Shown: positions 48,001-51,644, numbered from the stretch's first letter. The stretch is 64,000 nucleotides of DNA from Branchiostoma belcheri (GCF_001625305.1 NW_017804020.1:7333348-7397347); one strand, 5' to 3'. The notes: generated from the sequence alone by a model not told the origin. Program-made: numbers and translations.

Positions 48001-49090
48001 TAATAAACTCTCCCTTTTCATTTGTTCACAATCATCTTCTTTTATTTTGGAATTGATTTTGGCATTCTACAGCATTGTTCTATCATTTTCTAATATTTTT
48101 TTACAACTTACGGCATAATATTTCCTCATTTTGCAGCTGCTTTATACGATAAACAGTTTGGTCAAAAGCTTTAACAAACAGACTCAAATTCATATTTGTG
48201 AGACTGCAAATGTCATCCATGTAATCAAATTGTCTAACAGGATAAAAATAGAAGAAATATTGATATTTATGCATGAAGACAGTTTGGCAATTCTAATAAG
48301 GAGAGTCTTGAGTTAAGGCCACACCAATTTAATTTGTTGGTTCTCGGATTTGCCTTCTTCATTTTTTTCTGATTTGCAAAAAAAAAAGATTCTGTTTCTG
48401 AATCAACTCAAAAATGCTCATATTATTTTGCCCCCACCAGTAAGGAAAGTCCTTTTCTTCCTAGTTGTTACAGTTTTTCCTTCTGTCAATGCAGTGGTTT
48501 GATTAAAAGTTCAAAATTCTTGGTTTGAATATCAATCCAGCCTTTTGTGTTGACTTCATGGCTCCTATCGTATCATTTGGAGCTATAATAGGATGCCTAG
48601 ACTTGTTTTATCTTAATTTTTTTTTGCCCTTTCCCTTCATATTTTCTCTGAAAAAATCCGAGAACCAAAAAAATCAAATTGGTGTGGTCTAACAGGATAA
48701 AAATGAATAAGAAATACTGATATCTCTGCATGAAGACAGTTTGACAATTCTAATGAGAAGAGTCTTGAGTTAAGTATTACTTGCGATGGACTCCAGCTTG
48801 ACGGCTGTGTTGAAGGGAGTGGCAGTGCTCGCTGACAGCCAGGTCTGGTTTCCTCCCCACGTCGAATTTGTCACGGCGGAAACGTTTCTTCCCGGGGTCG
48901 GAATCCCCGTAACCATGGCGACGGTGGTGCGTGGCTTCCCGGTGGCTGCCGTTGTCCAGGTGAGATTGCCAGGTTTGGGCACGGAGGGGCTGGTCGGGGC
49001 TGGGGGGGCCGATCCGGAGGGCGAAGGCCTCGGGACAAATTTCAGCTGCGTCGTCACCCCCATGACAACTGTTCGCTTATCGCATGAAAC
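5926..49090 (-). CDS. SYT14/16: Synaptotagmin-14/16 family gene (11-exon model)
   Basis: Exons (5' to 3'): 49090-48781, 44569-44411, 32291-32136, 30123-29870, 26816-26685, 19105-18929, 14293-14151, 12547-12418, 7766-7574, 6551-6339, 6026-5926. All have GT/AG borders, their phases match, and they sum to 1,968 nt, about 655 residues plus stop. Order: ectodomain (1-103), membrane helix (about 106-130), acidic linker (to about 350), C2A (about 357-487), C2B (about 507-650). The text recalls vertebrate SYT14 and SYT16 closely, e.g. [38 protein letters not shown] and [20 protein letters not shown]. The family is a Ca2+-independent branch of synaptotagmins thought to act in membrane traffic; the two vertebrate paralogues cannot be separated here. 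Most acidic Ca2+ ligands are replaced. The true first exon is uncertain. Recognition is from memory of the family, not a search. Confidence 0.93.
6339..6551 (-). CDS. SYT14/16: Syt14/16 exon: middle of C2B
   Basis: Acceptor gctacgttacag, donor gtaagt; starts with 2 nt and ends with 1 nt of split codons. It encodes [40 protein letters not shown] and [20 protein letters not shown], ending [12 protein letters not shown]. Near-identical to the vertebrate SYT14 block recalled from memory. [14 protein letters not shown] stands where Syt1 has VLDYDKIGKNDAIG: Asp ligands are Asn, Arg and Glu, so Ca2+ binding by C2B is not expected. Confidence 0.96.
6552..7144. repeat. Intron: 53-bp GC-rich triplet repeat and TIR fragment
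   Basis: Three units start at 6701, 6765 and 6818 (atatcatacccgggccgcga...), followed by an inverted piece at 6869-6895 (gcggcccggtccggaacccg). At 7080-7144 lies a terminal fragment of a dispersed element (acaacacggtgtattccgca); similar ends occur at 25386, 35185, 42965, 45450 and 46900. Confidence 0.6.
7150..7573 (-). repeat. 52-bp minisatellite carrying the Syt exon 3' end and donor
   Basis: Eight tandem units (about 52 bp) each contain, on the minus strand, a copy of the last ~25 exon bases (atggccatgaacagagcacc + ag) and donor gtcagt, then ~25 bp of intron (acagtagctactgtaactcc). The exon itself holds the ninth copy. Some units vary: ggtcctctg, ctaacctgg (donor weakened), one unit 1-2 bp shorter, the exon-proximal one 6 bp longer. 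Confidence 0.96.
7574..7766 (-). CDS. SYT14/16: Syt14/16 exon: C2A-C2B spacer and start of C2B
   Basis: Acceptor ttccgtgctgcag, donor gtcagt, 64 codons plus 1 nt. It encodes [40 protein letters not shown] and [20 protein letters not shown], ending NRAP. The serine-rich spacer and [23 protein letters not shown] motif are hallmarks of SYT14/16 C2B. Loop 1 reads [12 protein letters not shown] where Syt1 has KKMDVGGLSDPY, so the first Ca2+ ligand is Ala. The last ~27 nt of this exon and its donor are copied eight more times just downstream in the intron. Confidence 0.95.
7900..8100 (+). mobile_element. LINE 3'-end remnant
   Basis: Contains gtgggatctttgtc...cctctgccttcaaaaaagaagtcaaa and, 140 bases on, gcaattagccatcgggcatg, the same order as in the 17.1-18.6 kb copy. 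Non-coding tail only. Confidence 0.6.
8163..8443. repeat. ~19-bp minisatellite
   Basis: About 15 units of tttgtaacatctcactggt, in the intron between the two C2-junction exons, some 400 bases upstream (in transcription) of the 7766 acceptor. Unit variants: gattttgt, ggctttgt, tggtttggt. Confidence 0.92.
8444..10814. other. Syt intron, no gene
   Basis: Long intron stretch with a poly-C run (8875-8886), a GC-richer patch at 9360-9640, and a ccccccccc run at 10025. No exon, SINE or inverted repeat was recognised; the 9360-9720 patch looks unique and could be a regulatory element (weak inference). Confidence 0.4.
10815..11340 (-). repeat. ~34-bp minisatellite carrying the C2A exon donor
   Basis: Units such as ttgtgtactgtacttacact + gaggttgtacatga repeat about nine times, with degenerate units from 10815. 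On the minus strand each reads caacctcagt|gtaagt, identical to the last 10 bases of the exon ending at 12418 plus its donor. The array lies ~1.1 kb downstream of that exon in the same intron. Confidence 0.92.
11360..11960 (+). mobile_element. LINE fragment: reverse-transcriptase C-terminus and 3' UTR
   Basis: Open frame to 11715 reads [20 protein letters not shown], then [20 protein letters not shown] and [20 protein letters not shown]. The pattern (LxWLxVxxRL...F-N-LPxxxR...FK) is the C-terminal tail of CR1/L2/Jockey-type LINE proteins. 5'-truncated; about 240 bases of AT-rich 3' UTR follow. Confidence 0.85.
11971..12380 (+). mobile_element. tRNA-derived SINE with conserved central domain
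   Basis: Head has pol III boxes: A box tggtgtagtgg (11979-11989) and B box ggttcgattcc (12023-12033). The body (gcccttgggaaaggcacttt, then acgactttcctcactccacc and caggtgtgaatgggtacct) also occurs in minus-strand copies at 30.3 and 51.7 kb. This type of shared body resembles the conserved domains of Deu/MetaSINE-class SINEs; class not verified. Confidence 0.9.
12418..12547 (-). CDS. SYT14/16: Syt14/16 exon: end of C2A
   Basis: Acceptor ctgccctgcag, donor gtaagt, ends in phase 0. It encodes [20 protein letters not shown] and [20 protein letters not shown], ending [17 protein letters not shown] aligns with YDFDRFSKHDIIGE of Syt1 loop 3; the three Ca2+-binding Asp positions become Ala, Glu and Arg. 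The last 10 exon bases plus the donor (16 nt, read on the plus strand as acttacactgaggttg) are repeated in a minisatellite about 1.1 kb downstream in the intron. Confidence 0.94.
12548..14150. other. Syt intron with one dispersed repeat
   Basis: Holds a ~170-bp repeat at 13422-13595 (gtataggtacgatttggggg...) shared with 54404-54575. A GC-richer stretch at 13020-13330 is open on both strands but has no recognisable protein; likely an old repeat. Nothing else seen. Confidence 0.5.
14151..14293 (-). CDS. SYT14/16: Syt14/16 exon: middle of C2A
   Basis: Acceptor acccggtactacag, donor gtaagt; starts in phase 0, ends after 2 nt of a Leu codon. It encodes [36 protein letters not shown] and [12 protein letters not shown]. 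[12 protein letters not shown] and NPVFKE-F are diagnostic C2A strand 3-5 motifs, as in vertebrate SYT14/16 (KKQRxKTxxxxGPxPVF). A dispersed repeat (14337-14592) begins about 45 nt upstream of the acceptor. Confidence 0.94.
14337..14592. mobile_element. Dispersed MITE-like repeat F, copy 1
   Basis: Starts at the palindrome catttgcaaagcaaatg, has gtttaccttcg near the left and tttcggcaaac near the right as short inverted ends, and shares ~80% with 31866-32115 (ggagtctaaatccctcct, aaattgcaacat). Confidence 0.7.
14593..15849. other. Syt intron, AT-rich, nothing specific
   Basis: Contains two related words tggctgaattacgaggctta / aggctgaattacgatgctt (14625, 15020), a faint direct repeat. No gene seen. 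Confidence 0.4.
15850..16700. mobile_element. Relative of the 23.3-kb MITE with internal minisatellite
   Basis: Segments at 15890-16010 (tatccatactctcttcacac, cgtcaggta) match, in reverse, the interior of the inverted-repeat element at 23304-23806. From 16090 to 16620 a ~77-bp unit (cacagtttttctaaaggcat, tctgagaaacattttctaaa) is repeated about seven times; a single copy of this unit is present in the 23.3-kb element. Confidence 0.75.
17084..18640 (+). mobile_element. Older LINE, split by a second LINE
   Basis: Left part encodes [20 protein letters not shown] + [18 protein letters not shown], the C-x2-C...H-x4-C zinc-ribbon-like tail found after the reverse transcriptase of some LINEs. After the tail's caaagaagaagtcaaac the element is interrupted (17478-18519) and resumes to gcaattagccttcaggcatg. 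The same 3' tail is found at 1-190, 7900-8100 and 44600-44935. Confidence 0.8.
17478..18519 (+). mobile_element. 5'-truncated CR1/Jockey-type LINE with 8-bp TSD
   Basis: Begins within reverse transcriptase ([20 protein letters not shown]), has the catalytic YADDS box, then continues as one 251-codon frame: [53 protein letters not shown] and [20 protein letters not shown], to a stop at 18420. A short internal deletion with frameshift lies between [11 protein letters not shown] and NDLPDH. It ends in a poly(A) tail and is flanked by gtagtata on both sides (17470-17477, 18520-18527). Dead but fairly young. Confidence 0.93.
18651..18861. repeat. Long hairpin, ~90-bp arms
   Basis: gttactagaggattctttca...tctatcttgttcac pairs with its reverse copy (gtgaacaagatggactgata...tgaaagaatcttcttagtaa) across a ~27-bp loop (ggagtggcctagtctcgtgt). 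A few mismatches. It lies ~70 bp downstream of the C2A exon (18929) in the transcript. Probably a foldback MITE. Confidence 0.85.
18929..19105 (-). CDS. SYT14/16: Syt14/16 exon: start of C2A
   Basis: Acceptor ttggtcctgcag, donor gttggg (weak beyond GT), 59 codons, phases 0 and 0. It encodes [20 protein letters not shown], then [20 protein letters not shown] and [19 protein letters not shown]. The CG-L-V-F-YD pattern is the first two strands of the C2A fold, and [10 protein letters not shown] replaces the Ca2+-binding loop 1 of classical synaptotagmins (ALDMGGTSDPY). The second loop-1 aspartate is missing. The next exon continues with [12 protein letters not shown]. Confidence 0.92.
19365..20246. 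mobile_element. Dispersed element E, copy 1 (taccttcgccaa ends)
   Basis: Inverted 12-bp ends taccttcgccaa / ttggcgaaggta. Interior has gcaagccgctagggggccta twice and a short (AC)n near the right end. A shorter copy is at 22788-23249, and a one-ended piece (attaccttcgtcaagaaggt) at 43858. Confidence 0.8.
20247..21308. other. Syt intron with repeat G fragment
   Basis: 20400-20660 holds a copy of dispersed repeat G (tcatacccacctgagaaaa ... tctatggaacttttggaagc), also at 43230-43435 and 47120-47310. The remainder is AT-rich with nothing seen. Confidence 0.5.
21309..22057. mobile_element. 749-bp inverted-repeat element
   Basis: Ends atactcggttgggttaaggc and gccttaacccaaccgagtat are perfect inverses. 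Interior has further inverted pairs, tccgaggctattttg (21605/21732) and tttacgcgca (21529/21817), so the whole folds into a branched hairpin. No transposase. Confidence 0.85.
22254..22664. mobile_element. MITE family A copy 2
   Basis: Ends ggccatgttgatttgattaa ... aaattaacatggcc; the family's sub-terminal atggatgacatc and aggatgtcatccat are both intact. Confidence 0.82.
22788..23249. mobile_element. Dispersed element E, copy 2 (internally deleted)
   Basis: Same ends and flank (gttccccgatctcatacctt) as 19365-20246 but about half the length; keeps gcaagccactagggggccca twice and the (AC)n. Confidence 0.82.
23304..23806. mobile_element. 503-bp MITE, ~40-bp TIRs
   Basis: ggtagagccagaaatgtcta...taacggacatt is inverted at aatgtccgttagacatttta...ggctctacc. 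Interior resembles the 15.9-16.6 kb element, one unit of which became a minisatellite there. Confidence 0.85.
23916..24662. mobile_element. hAT-like element (cagggctcgaaat) hit by a MITE
   Basis: Inverted ends cagggctcgaaat / atttcgagccctg, a form common in hAT non-autonomous elements; the flanking 8-mers caggtaga/atgtagat are only partly alike. Interior repeats gtgcaccca words. A family C MITE sits inside (24170-24538). A diverged relative is at 52859-53278. Confidence 0.75.
24170..24538. mobile_element. MITE family C copy 1 (Tourist/Harbinger-like)
   Basis: Ends ggccacaccaatttaatttc / gaaatcaaattggtgtggcc, target duplication TTA. Inserted in the hAT-like element around it. Confidence 0.9.
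24867..25234. mobile_element. MITE family C copy 2
   Basis: Full-length, ~35-bp ends ggccacaccaatttaatttc..., TAA on both sides, opposite internal orientation to copy 1, about 330 bp away. Confidence 0.92.
25688..26103. mobile_element. MITE family B copy 1
   Basis: Ends ggccacagcaagtaattctt...atggatgacatc / gatgtcatccat...acttgctgtggcc, TAA duplicated. Family B shares its sub-terminal word with family A and its GGCCACA end with family C. Confidence 0.9.
26685..26816 (-). CDS. SYT14/16: Syt14/16 exon: symmetric linker exon (possible cassette)
   Basis: Read by eye on the minus strand: acceptor cgttgtacatgtag, 44 codons, then donor gtatgt. It encodes [36 protein letters not shown] and PNWKKKTE. 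Both ends are in phase 0, so it can be skipped without shifting the frame between the 29.9-kb and 19.1-kb exons. GC-rich compared with surrounding DNA. Its composition (acidic, Ser-rich, with [10 protein letters not shown]) recalls the linker just before C2A in vertebrate SYT14 (SPEDMSAQGSSS, from memory). The acceptor lacks a strong pyrimidine tract, which would fit regulated use. Confidence 0.72.
26817..28013. other. Syt intron, no feature
   Basis: Region between the symmetric linker exon and MITE C copy 3. Some moderate-GC sequence at 26930-27200, but no exon-like frame with splice sites was found on either strand. Confidence 0.45.
28014..28369. mobile_element. MITE family C copy 3 (diverged)
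   Basis: Ends ggccataacaatttaatttg / aattggtgtggcc, TTA duplicated; subgroup with gttgtttctcggattc in place of cttggttaacggatt. Confidence 0.85.
28762..29150. mobile_element. Element D copy 1 (gtgctgtgtacc ends)
   Basis: Inverted ends gtgctgtgtacc / ggtacacagcac. A second copy (32415-32801), in reverse, is inserted in MITE B copy 2. Interior repeats aggttcaagtccag-like words. Confidence 0.85.
29256..29840. mobile_element. TIR element with internal long hairpin
   Basis: 20-bp ends actctagcggacaattgaga / tctcaattgtccgttagagt. Inside, 29569-29753 is a near-perfect palindrome (agcctctaccaggcttgggg ... gagagaacag, loop ~12 bp). The inner ends recur as a short hairpin at 63146-63235. The element finishes 30 bp short of the Syt exon at 29870. 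Confidence 0.85.
29870..30123 (-). CDS. SYT14/16: Syt14/16 exon: acidic Tyr/Glu-rich linker
   Basis: Acceptor acggttctttgcag, donor gtttgt; starts with 2 nt of a split codon and ends in phase 0. It encodes [20 protein letters not shown], then a strongly acidic run including [19 protein letters not shown] and [19 protein letters not shown], ending VSYHSQE. It is disordered-looking, very Glu/Asp/Tyr-rich and GC-rich compared with the flanking introns. Several EAY/SYL/DNEAY tyrosines sit in acidic context and could be phosphorylated (inference). No ATG lies in the early part, so it is clearly an internal exon. It joins in frame to either the 26.7-kb exon or the 19.1-kb exon. Confidence 0.88.
30280..30520 (-). 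mobile_element. SINE remnant (same body as 11971)
   Basis: On the minus strand it contains cttgtgcccttgggaaaggc, then gtctttcctcacttcaccta and ggtgtaaaaatgggtacctg, plus a decayed B box region (gtacgaatccagtcacc). About 75% like the 12-kb copy by eye. Confidence 0.8.
30657..30913. mobile_element. MITE family C copy 4 (internal deletion)
   Basis: Intact ends and TAA duplication; about 110 bp missing from the middle relative to other copies. Confidence 0.9.
30914..31865. other. Syt intron, G-run tract, nothing coding
   Basis: Contains a purine-rich tract with ggggggg runs (31216-31320) and a segment at 31690-31780 (gcacgataaagaacccacca) that may be another old SINE tail. No exon seen. Confidence 0.4.
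31866..32115. mobile_element. Dispersed MITE-like repeat F, copy 2
   Basis: Starts catttgcaaagcaaatg; shares caggagtctaaatccctcct and aaattgcaacat...ttaccatggtgagag with copy 1. It ends only ~20 bp from the Syt exon at 32136, on the donor side. Confidence 0.75.
32136..32291 (-). CDS. SYT14/16: Syt14/16 exon: Ser-rich cytosolic linker
   Basis: Acceptor cttcctgtgcag, donor gtcagt, phases 1 and 1. It reads [20 protein letters not shown], then [20 protein letters not shown] and [11 protein letters not shown]. The SSDSDDEVL motif matches the acidic SSES/SSDDEDE block seen after the membrane helix in vertebrate SYT14/16, followed by a basic-serine stretch. It has potential CK2-type acidic serine sites and basic-directed kinase sites (inference). 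The exon lies next to a mobile repeat on its downstream side and a disrupted MITE begins just upstream of its acceptor. Confidence 0.9.
32317..32890. mobile_element. MITE family B copy 2, interrupted by element D
   Basis: Left end ggccactgcaagtaattttt is intact; after ...ttgtcgccctctc the sequence is broken by element D (32415-32801), then continues tctgatagtggtcaaacatg as in copy 1. The right end is missing. Confidence 0.85.
32415..32801. mobile_element. Element D copy 2, inserted in a MITE
   Basis: Ends gtgctgtgtacc / ggtacacagcac, reverse orientation to the 28.8-kb copy. Flanks ctctcatta / ctctgata look like a decayed target duplication. Confidence 0.85.
33530..33728. mobile_element. Tourist-like MITE with GC-rich core
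   Basis: 31-bp inverted ends ggcccggtttacacgtgcgt... / ...acgcacgtgtaaaccgggcc, TAA on both sides. Core is CpG-rich (gcgtgcgcgcgagcggcgcc). Confidence 0.9.
34173..34607. mobile_element. Mariner-like MITE (cagtcaa ends, TA duplication)
   Basis: Ends cagtcaagccagtcc / ggcaggtttgactg with TA on each side; interior full of ggtcacc/ggtgacc-like words (gtggtcac, gggtggtc) in both orientations. Confidence 0.75.
34740..35160 (+). mobile_element. LINE 3' remnant
   Basis: A frame reads [14 protein letters not shown], the F-RTV-xWN-LP tail motif of CR1/L2-type LINEs, then an AT-rich 3' UTR ending agaaatagaaata. Coding is otherwise decayed. Confidence 0.65.
35161..36143. other. Intron between giant exon and Syt exon
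   Basis: 35180-35290 is a fragment of the dispersed element with tacacggtgtatcacccgaa; 36040-36110 resembles words near 6700 and 20750 (catgacccaggtacaacata). No coding exon recognised, so the next plausible acceptor for the giant exon's donor is the Syt exon at 32291. Confidence 0.45.
36144..40137 (-). CDS. Giant exon: ~1,330-residue disordered protein in Syt intron
   Basis: Open for over 4 kb. Best start is ATG at 40137 (aatATGG); the frame is open upstream to 40317, with another ATG at 40260 and possible acceptors (ccagcag at 40311, ttctgtacag near 40220). Features from MAKSG: short helix [18 protein letters not shown]; Gln-rich run; cysteine cluster [11 protein letters not shown]; coiled-coil-like stretches (about 95-165 and 230-250); Gly/Phe patches ([18 protein letters not shown]); acidic segment [20 protein letters not shown]; long Ser/Arg/His-rich tail; eleven 15-residue repeats; and [19 protein letters not shown] near the end. 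I place the end at TAC G before donor gtaatg (36143), because the frame beyond runs into intron-like repeat DNA to a stop at 36007. That donor is phase 1, matching the Syt exon at 32291. No known family recognised. Coding is strongly supported by length and composition; function is unknown. Confidence 0.85.
36271..36765 (-). repeat. 45-bp coding minisatellite (15-residue repeat x11)
   Basis: Eleven tandem 45-bp units inside the giant exon encode [15 protein letters not shown] with variants (HPPQP, RRPGLTN, HPPLPS, GTV, GTGKK). The unit length is a multiple of three, so copy number can change without breaking the frame. Pro/Gly/Arg/His-rich, probably disordered. The opposite strand is also open through the array. 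Confidence 0.95.
40838..41215. mobile_element. MITE family C copy 5
   Basis: Ends ggctacaacaatttaatttg / aaattaaattggtgtggcc, TTA duplicated; same subgroup as copy 3. It lies ~530 bp upstream of the giant exon. Confidence 0.88.
41216..42225. other. Syt intron, partial MITE B
   Basis: 42030-42115 is a right-end fragment of family B (ccagcgcgcactagtttgag, gaggatccataaaatcaagt). Nothing else recognised. Confidence 0.45.
42226..42560. mobile_element. MITE with 39-bp inverted ends
   Basis: tattcaccaatttcacactt-cccataatgcctagtaaa is perfectly inverted at the other end. Core includes gggggaggggtgg. Possibly TA-flanked. Confidence 0.88.
43041..43188. repeat. Tetranucleotide microsatellite (CTCG)n(CTCA)n
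   Basis: About 148 bp of ctcg then ctca units, with a short (AC)n inside. It lies about 300 bp downstream, in transcription, of the Cys-cluster exon. Confidence 0.97.
43230..43435. mobile_element. Dispersed repeat G copy
   Basis: tcatacccacccgagaaaaa ... ggcacactcggtgcatgcaa, matching 20400-20660 and 47120-47310. Confidence 0.65.
43489..43636 (-). CDS. Small exon with Cys cluster inside Syt intron
   Basis: On the minus strand, ATG in a strong context (cAAAATGG) opens 49 codons: [49 protein letters not shown], ending after 1 nt (phase 1) at consensus donor gtgagt. Other in-frame ATGs lie at 43666 and 43672. The CPCCGESC cluster could bind zinc. The phase allows splicing into the 4-kb exon below it (via an acceptor at 40311, or later ones) or straight to the Syt exon at 32291. 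It is therefore either the first exon of a nested gene or an alternative Syt start. I do not recognise the protein. Confidence 0.5.
43637..44410. other. Intron between TM exon and Cys-cluster exon
   Basis: If the Cys-cluster exon is a first exon, its promoter should lie here (43640-43800 is moderately GC-rich). No TATA motif stands out. Contains a one-ended piece of element E at 43858-43885. Confidence 0.4.
44411..44569 (-). CDS. SYT14/16: Syt14/16 exon: transmembrane helix and juxtamembrane Cys
   Basis: Acceptor tttgtttgtcag, donor gtaaga, phases 1 and 1. It encodes [33 protein letters not shown] and [20 protein letters not shown]. The first part is a single hydrophobic helix of about 22 residues with a basic stop-transfer (NKK). 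The following [10 protein letters not shown] matches the segment after the membrane helix in vertebrate SYT14 (recalled as FCFENVGGFP). Cysteines at the inner membrane face are plausible palmitoylation sites, as in other synaptotagmins (inference). Type I-like topology puts the C2 domains in the cytosol. Confidence 0.92.
44600..44935 (-). mobile_element. LINE 3'-end remnant (minus strand)
   Basis: Reverse of the tail at 7900-8100: cctgaggagaagtcaaaccc at one end and gcaattagccctcgggcatg at the other. It begins ~30 bp upstream of the membrane exon acceptor. Confidence 0.65.
45034..45412. mobile_element. Hairpin MITE, GAATTC-rich centre
   Basis: Outer arms (ttctggacttccagtttaat... / ...gaattaaacaggaagtctag) and inner arms (gtagcagccatcgaggac / gtcctctatggctgctac) fold into one long hairpin; the centre is attctgcagaattctg repeats. 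Confidence 0.8.
45642..46009. mobile_element. MITE family C copy 6
   Basis: Full length, TAA on both sides, very similar to copy 2. Confidence 0.92.
46010..47873. other. Syt intron with repeat fragments
   Basis: 46895-47030 has two facing ends of the dispersed tacacagtgtattccgtatc element around a GC core (gacggccgaaggccgga). 47120-47310 is repeat G. Otherwise AT-rich and featureless. Confidence 0.5.
47874..48235. mobile_element. MITE family A copy 3 (decayed)
   Basis: Left end agccatgctgatttgattat, sub-terminal atggatgaca; right end tgtcatccatgtaatcaaat is mutated. Confidence 0.7.
48317..48689. mobile_element. MITE family C copy 7
   Basis: Ends ggccacaccaatttaatttg / aatcaaattggtgtggtc, TAA duplicated; ~90 bp downstream of the ectodomain exon's donor. 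Confidence 0.88.
48781..49090 (-). CDS. SYT14/16: Syt14/16 exon: N-terminal Thr/Pro-rich ectodomain
   Basis: Acceptor ttcaacttag, then an open frame of 103 codons ending GCA A before donor gtaata (phase 1). It reads [18 protein letters not shown], then a Pro/Ser/Thr-rich stretch with four N-glycosylation sequons: NLTW, NVSA, NSTW and NQTW. It joins in frame to the membrane exon, which would place it in the lumen or outside the cell. No signal peptide is visible, as usual for synaptotagmins. An internal ATG at 49063 could also start the protein. SYT14 in vertebrates has only a short segment before its membrane helix, so this long ectodomain is either lineage-specific or an alternative exon. 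GC content and CpG density are higher than in the surrounding intron. Confidence 0.75.
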
Positions 49091-50202
49091 CTAAGTTGAA
49101 AACTAACTAAAAATAGGTTCTGAAAATTAAATCTAACATCAAGAGTGAAAGAAGAGGAAAGAACAAGAAGAGGATATTCCATTAGAGTCAGTACTATATT
49201 TTAGAGGTCAGTGGCCATTGGACCACCTTTAATTTTGAGCCCTGATTCGAAGCAGATCTTTCTGTGGCTGCAATTGTCAATGCAGTATCCATTTGCCAGG
49301 CATTGGTGAAATGGGATGACTGTCTGGCAAATGGATACTGCCTGGCCAATTTGATAAGTTGTCTTTGCAGATCTGCTTGGAGATTACCTCAGGAGATGGG
49401 CAAGGACCACAATCACAGGAACGGGAGGGAACAGGCTAGGGTTGCACACACACTTTTTACGAGTTGGACGTAAATTGAAGCGTCCATTTAACTGCAACCG
49501 TGGCCAAATATATTATTTCGGACTGGTTTTAACCGAATCGGTTAATATATAAAGCCTGGTATGTATGAATGCAACTTTCAGAGGCTTTAGACAGGTTATT
49601 CCTGCTTATGAATTCAATGTTGGTTATGTGAAGTCTGGTAAAAATGGGGTCTTAGAATAGATCAGGGTTAGGCAGCAGGGTGAAGGTAAAGCAATAAATA
49701 TTTTAACTACTTTCTTAAGCCCCTGTCACACATTCACAAACTTCTGAATTTCTTCCCGACATTCTCCTGAATTTGTTCCTGACAATTGGGAGAAGTCTGA
49801 CCAGATTTACAAAATGTAGGTCCCGCCTACCTTTCTAAATTCTATATGATGAATGGAAATGAATTTGAGTTAAATTTGAGTCAAATTTGACCCTTGAAGA
49901 CTGCTGACTTACTCCCGAATAGTTGGCTGGTGTTATGCTGTCACTTACAGCCAATTATACCAGAGATACAAATGATATGAGGACCAGACAACCATAGTCA
50001 AACCTCCCGACCAACCCCCGAATGTTCAAAACATTTTGAAAAATTTGGCTGGCCCCAAATACCAGCCAAGCTAGCCAAACTATTCCTAACCGTGGTTTAA
50101 TATAATAGGGAACGAATGTTCGCCTAGTGTTCACAAGGCCAAATTCGTGCATGTGTGACATGGGCTTTACTCAGAAAAATTCATTTCAATATATGTATAA
50201 GA
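49091..50202. other. Region upstream of ectodomain exon
   Basis: 49205-49246 shares gtggccat-gga-cacc-ttaattttgagccctg with 47391-47429. 49270-49340 is a small hairpin (gcagtatccatttgccaggc / gccaggcagtatccatttgc inverse). No coding exon recognised. Confidence 0.45.
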
Positions 50203-50413
50203 GGGCCTGCAAGGGGGGGTCCCGACAACGCTCTACGCTTAATTCGGAAACCCTAGATTACGTTTTTACGATAAATTCCAAGTGGCTACAACGCATTACG
50301 TAGAATTAAAACGGCGAATACGCTCTACGGAAAATGCGAAGAGCGGTCCGTCTACGCTCTACGTAGAATTAAAACGGCCGATTACGCTCTACGGAAAAGG
50401 GCTTGCGGGCCCC
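50203..50413. mobile_element. Short element with acgctctacg motif, copy 1
   Basis: Inverted ends gggcctgcaag / cttgcgggccc. Interior is a set of acgctctacg and attaaaacggc words in both orientations (tacgctctacgtagaattaa). Confidence 0.8.
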
Positions 50414-50685
50414 CATATAACTGAACAGCACATGAAGGAAGTAGATAATGACCCTGCAGGTATCAGACCTAGTGTGGATTGATAAAGGTGTCCAGATCTA
50501 GACAGTATGATTACTTGGCTGTAAAAAAATACACTTAAGTCTTGATTGGATAACCTTGCTATGGACAGCAATCAGCCTGCAATGCCATTACAGAACGGAA
50601 ATGACAGAGAACCTGCCAGGGAAGATGTAGTACTATATATAGTACAGGCCAGCAGGGAATTAACGTTTGGTGAAAGCGCGTTTAA

Positions 50686-50900
50686 GGGGGGCCTGCAAGG
50701 GGGGGTCCCGGCAACGCTCTACGCTTTATTCGGAAACTTCTCGATTACGCTTTACGATAAATTCCAAGTGGCCACAACGCATTACGTAGAATTAAAACGG
50801 CGAATACGCTCTACGCAAAATGCGCCAAGCGGTCCGTCTATGCTCTATGTAGAATTAAGATGGCCGATTACGCTCTACGGAAAAGGGCTTGCGGGCCCCC
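50686..50900. mobile_element. Short element with acgctctacg motif, copy 2
   Basis: About 90% identical to copy 1, 270 bp away, same orientation, flanked by tttaa on both sides (50681-50685, 50901-50905). TTAA within the duplication hints at piggyBac-type mobilisation. Confidence 0.85.
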
Positions 50901-51054
50901 TTTAAGTTCTGTGATTGACATCTCGCAAAACTCCCGCAAAACATGTAGCAGAATGCATTTGAGGTTCCTTCTGCCAAATTTCTCAAATATTTCCTGTGAG
51001 ATATTTGAGTACTTCTGCAGTACTTAATGGAACACCAGGCCTGCTTAGTAGTAA

Positions 51055-51580
51055 GGCCACAGTAAGTAAATTCTATGGATGACATCCTCCGCAGACTCGA
51101 AATCTAATGCGACAAGTGCAAAAAAAAACAAGGCGGGCCAAAAAAAAAAAGATTCCTATAGATATTTTCAAATTTTGACATCATAAACCCTGTTAAACAA
51201 GAAATGATACCTACATTGTGCTAACTTAACTGCCAACTATCACAACATCCATTTGTCACTGAAACAACAGTTACTTTGAAAAGGGAAAGTTTTCAATCAT
51301 TGTACAAATGGTTTTGATTCAGTGGGAACATATTAAAAGGAATGAAATACATCACTGCATCAAAGTAAAAGTCAAAACAATAAATCAGAGCCTTGTCTTG
51401 TCTGCTCTCTTAATGTTTATCTGCCATCCACGTTTCAACATGGCAAGGCATGCCATTTTGCCCATTTTCGGCATGTTGACCACTGTCAAAAGGCAATAAA
51501 ATTTCTTGTTTTTTTTTCCAAAATCAAGCAAAAATCAATGCGCGCGCTGATGTCATCCAAAAAAATTACTTGCTGTGGCC
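51055..51580. mobile_element. MITE family B copy 3
   Basis: Ends ggccacagtaagtaaattct / attacttgctgtggcc, TAA on both sides, full length ~526 bp. Confidence 0.9.
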
Positions 51581-51644
51581 TAAGTCGGAGTACTTCTCAT
51601 AACACCAAGACTGCTTACTATAAATAATAGTAAGTCAGGGTACT

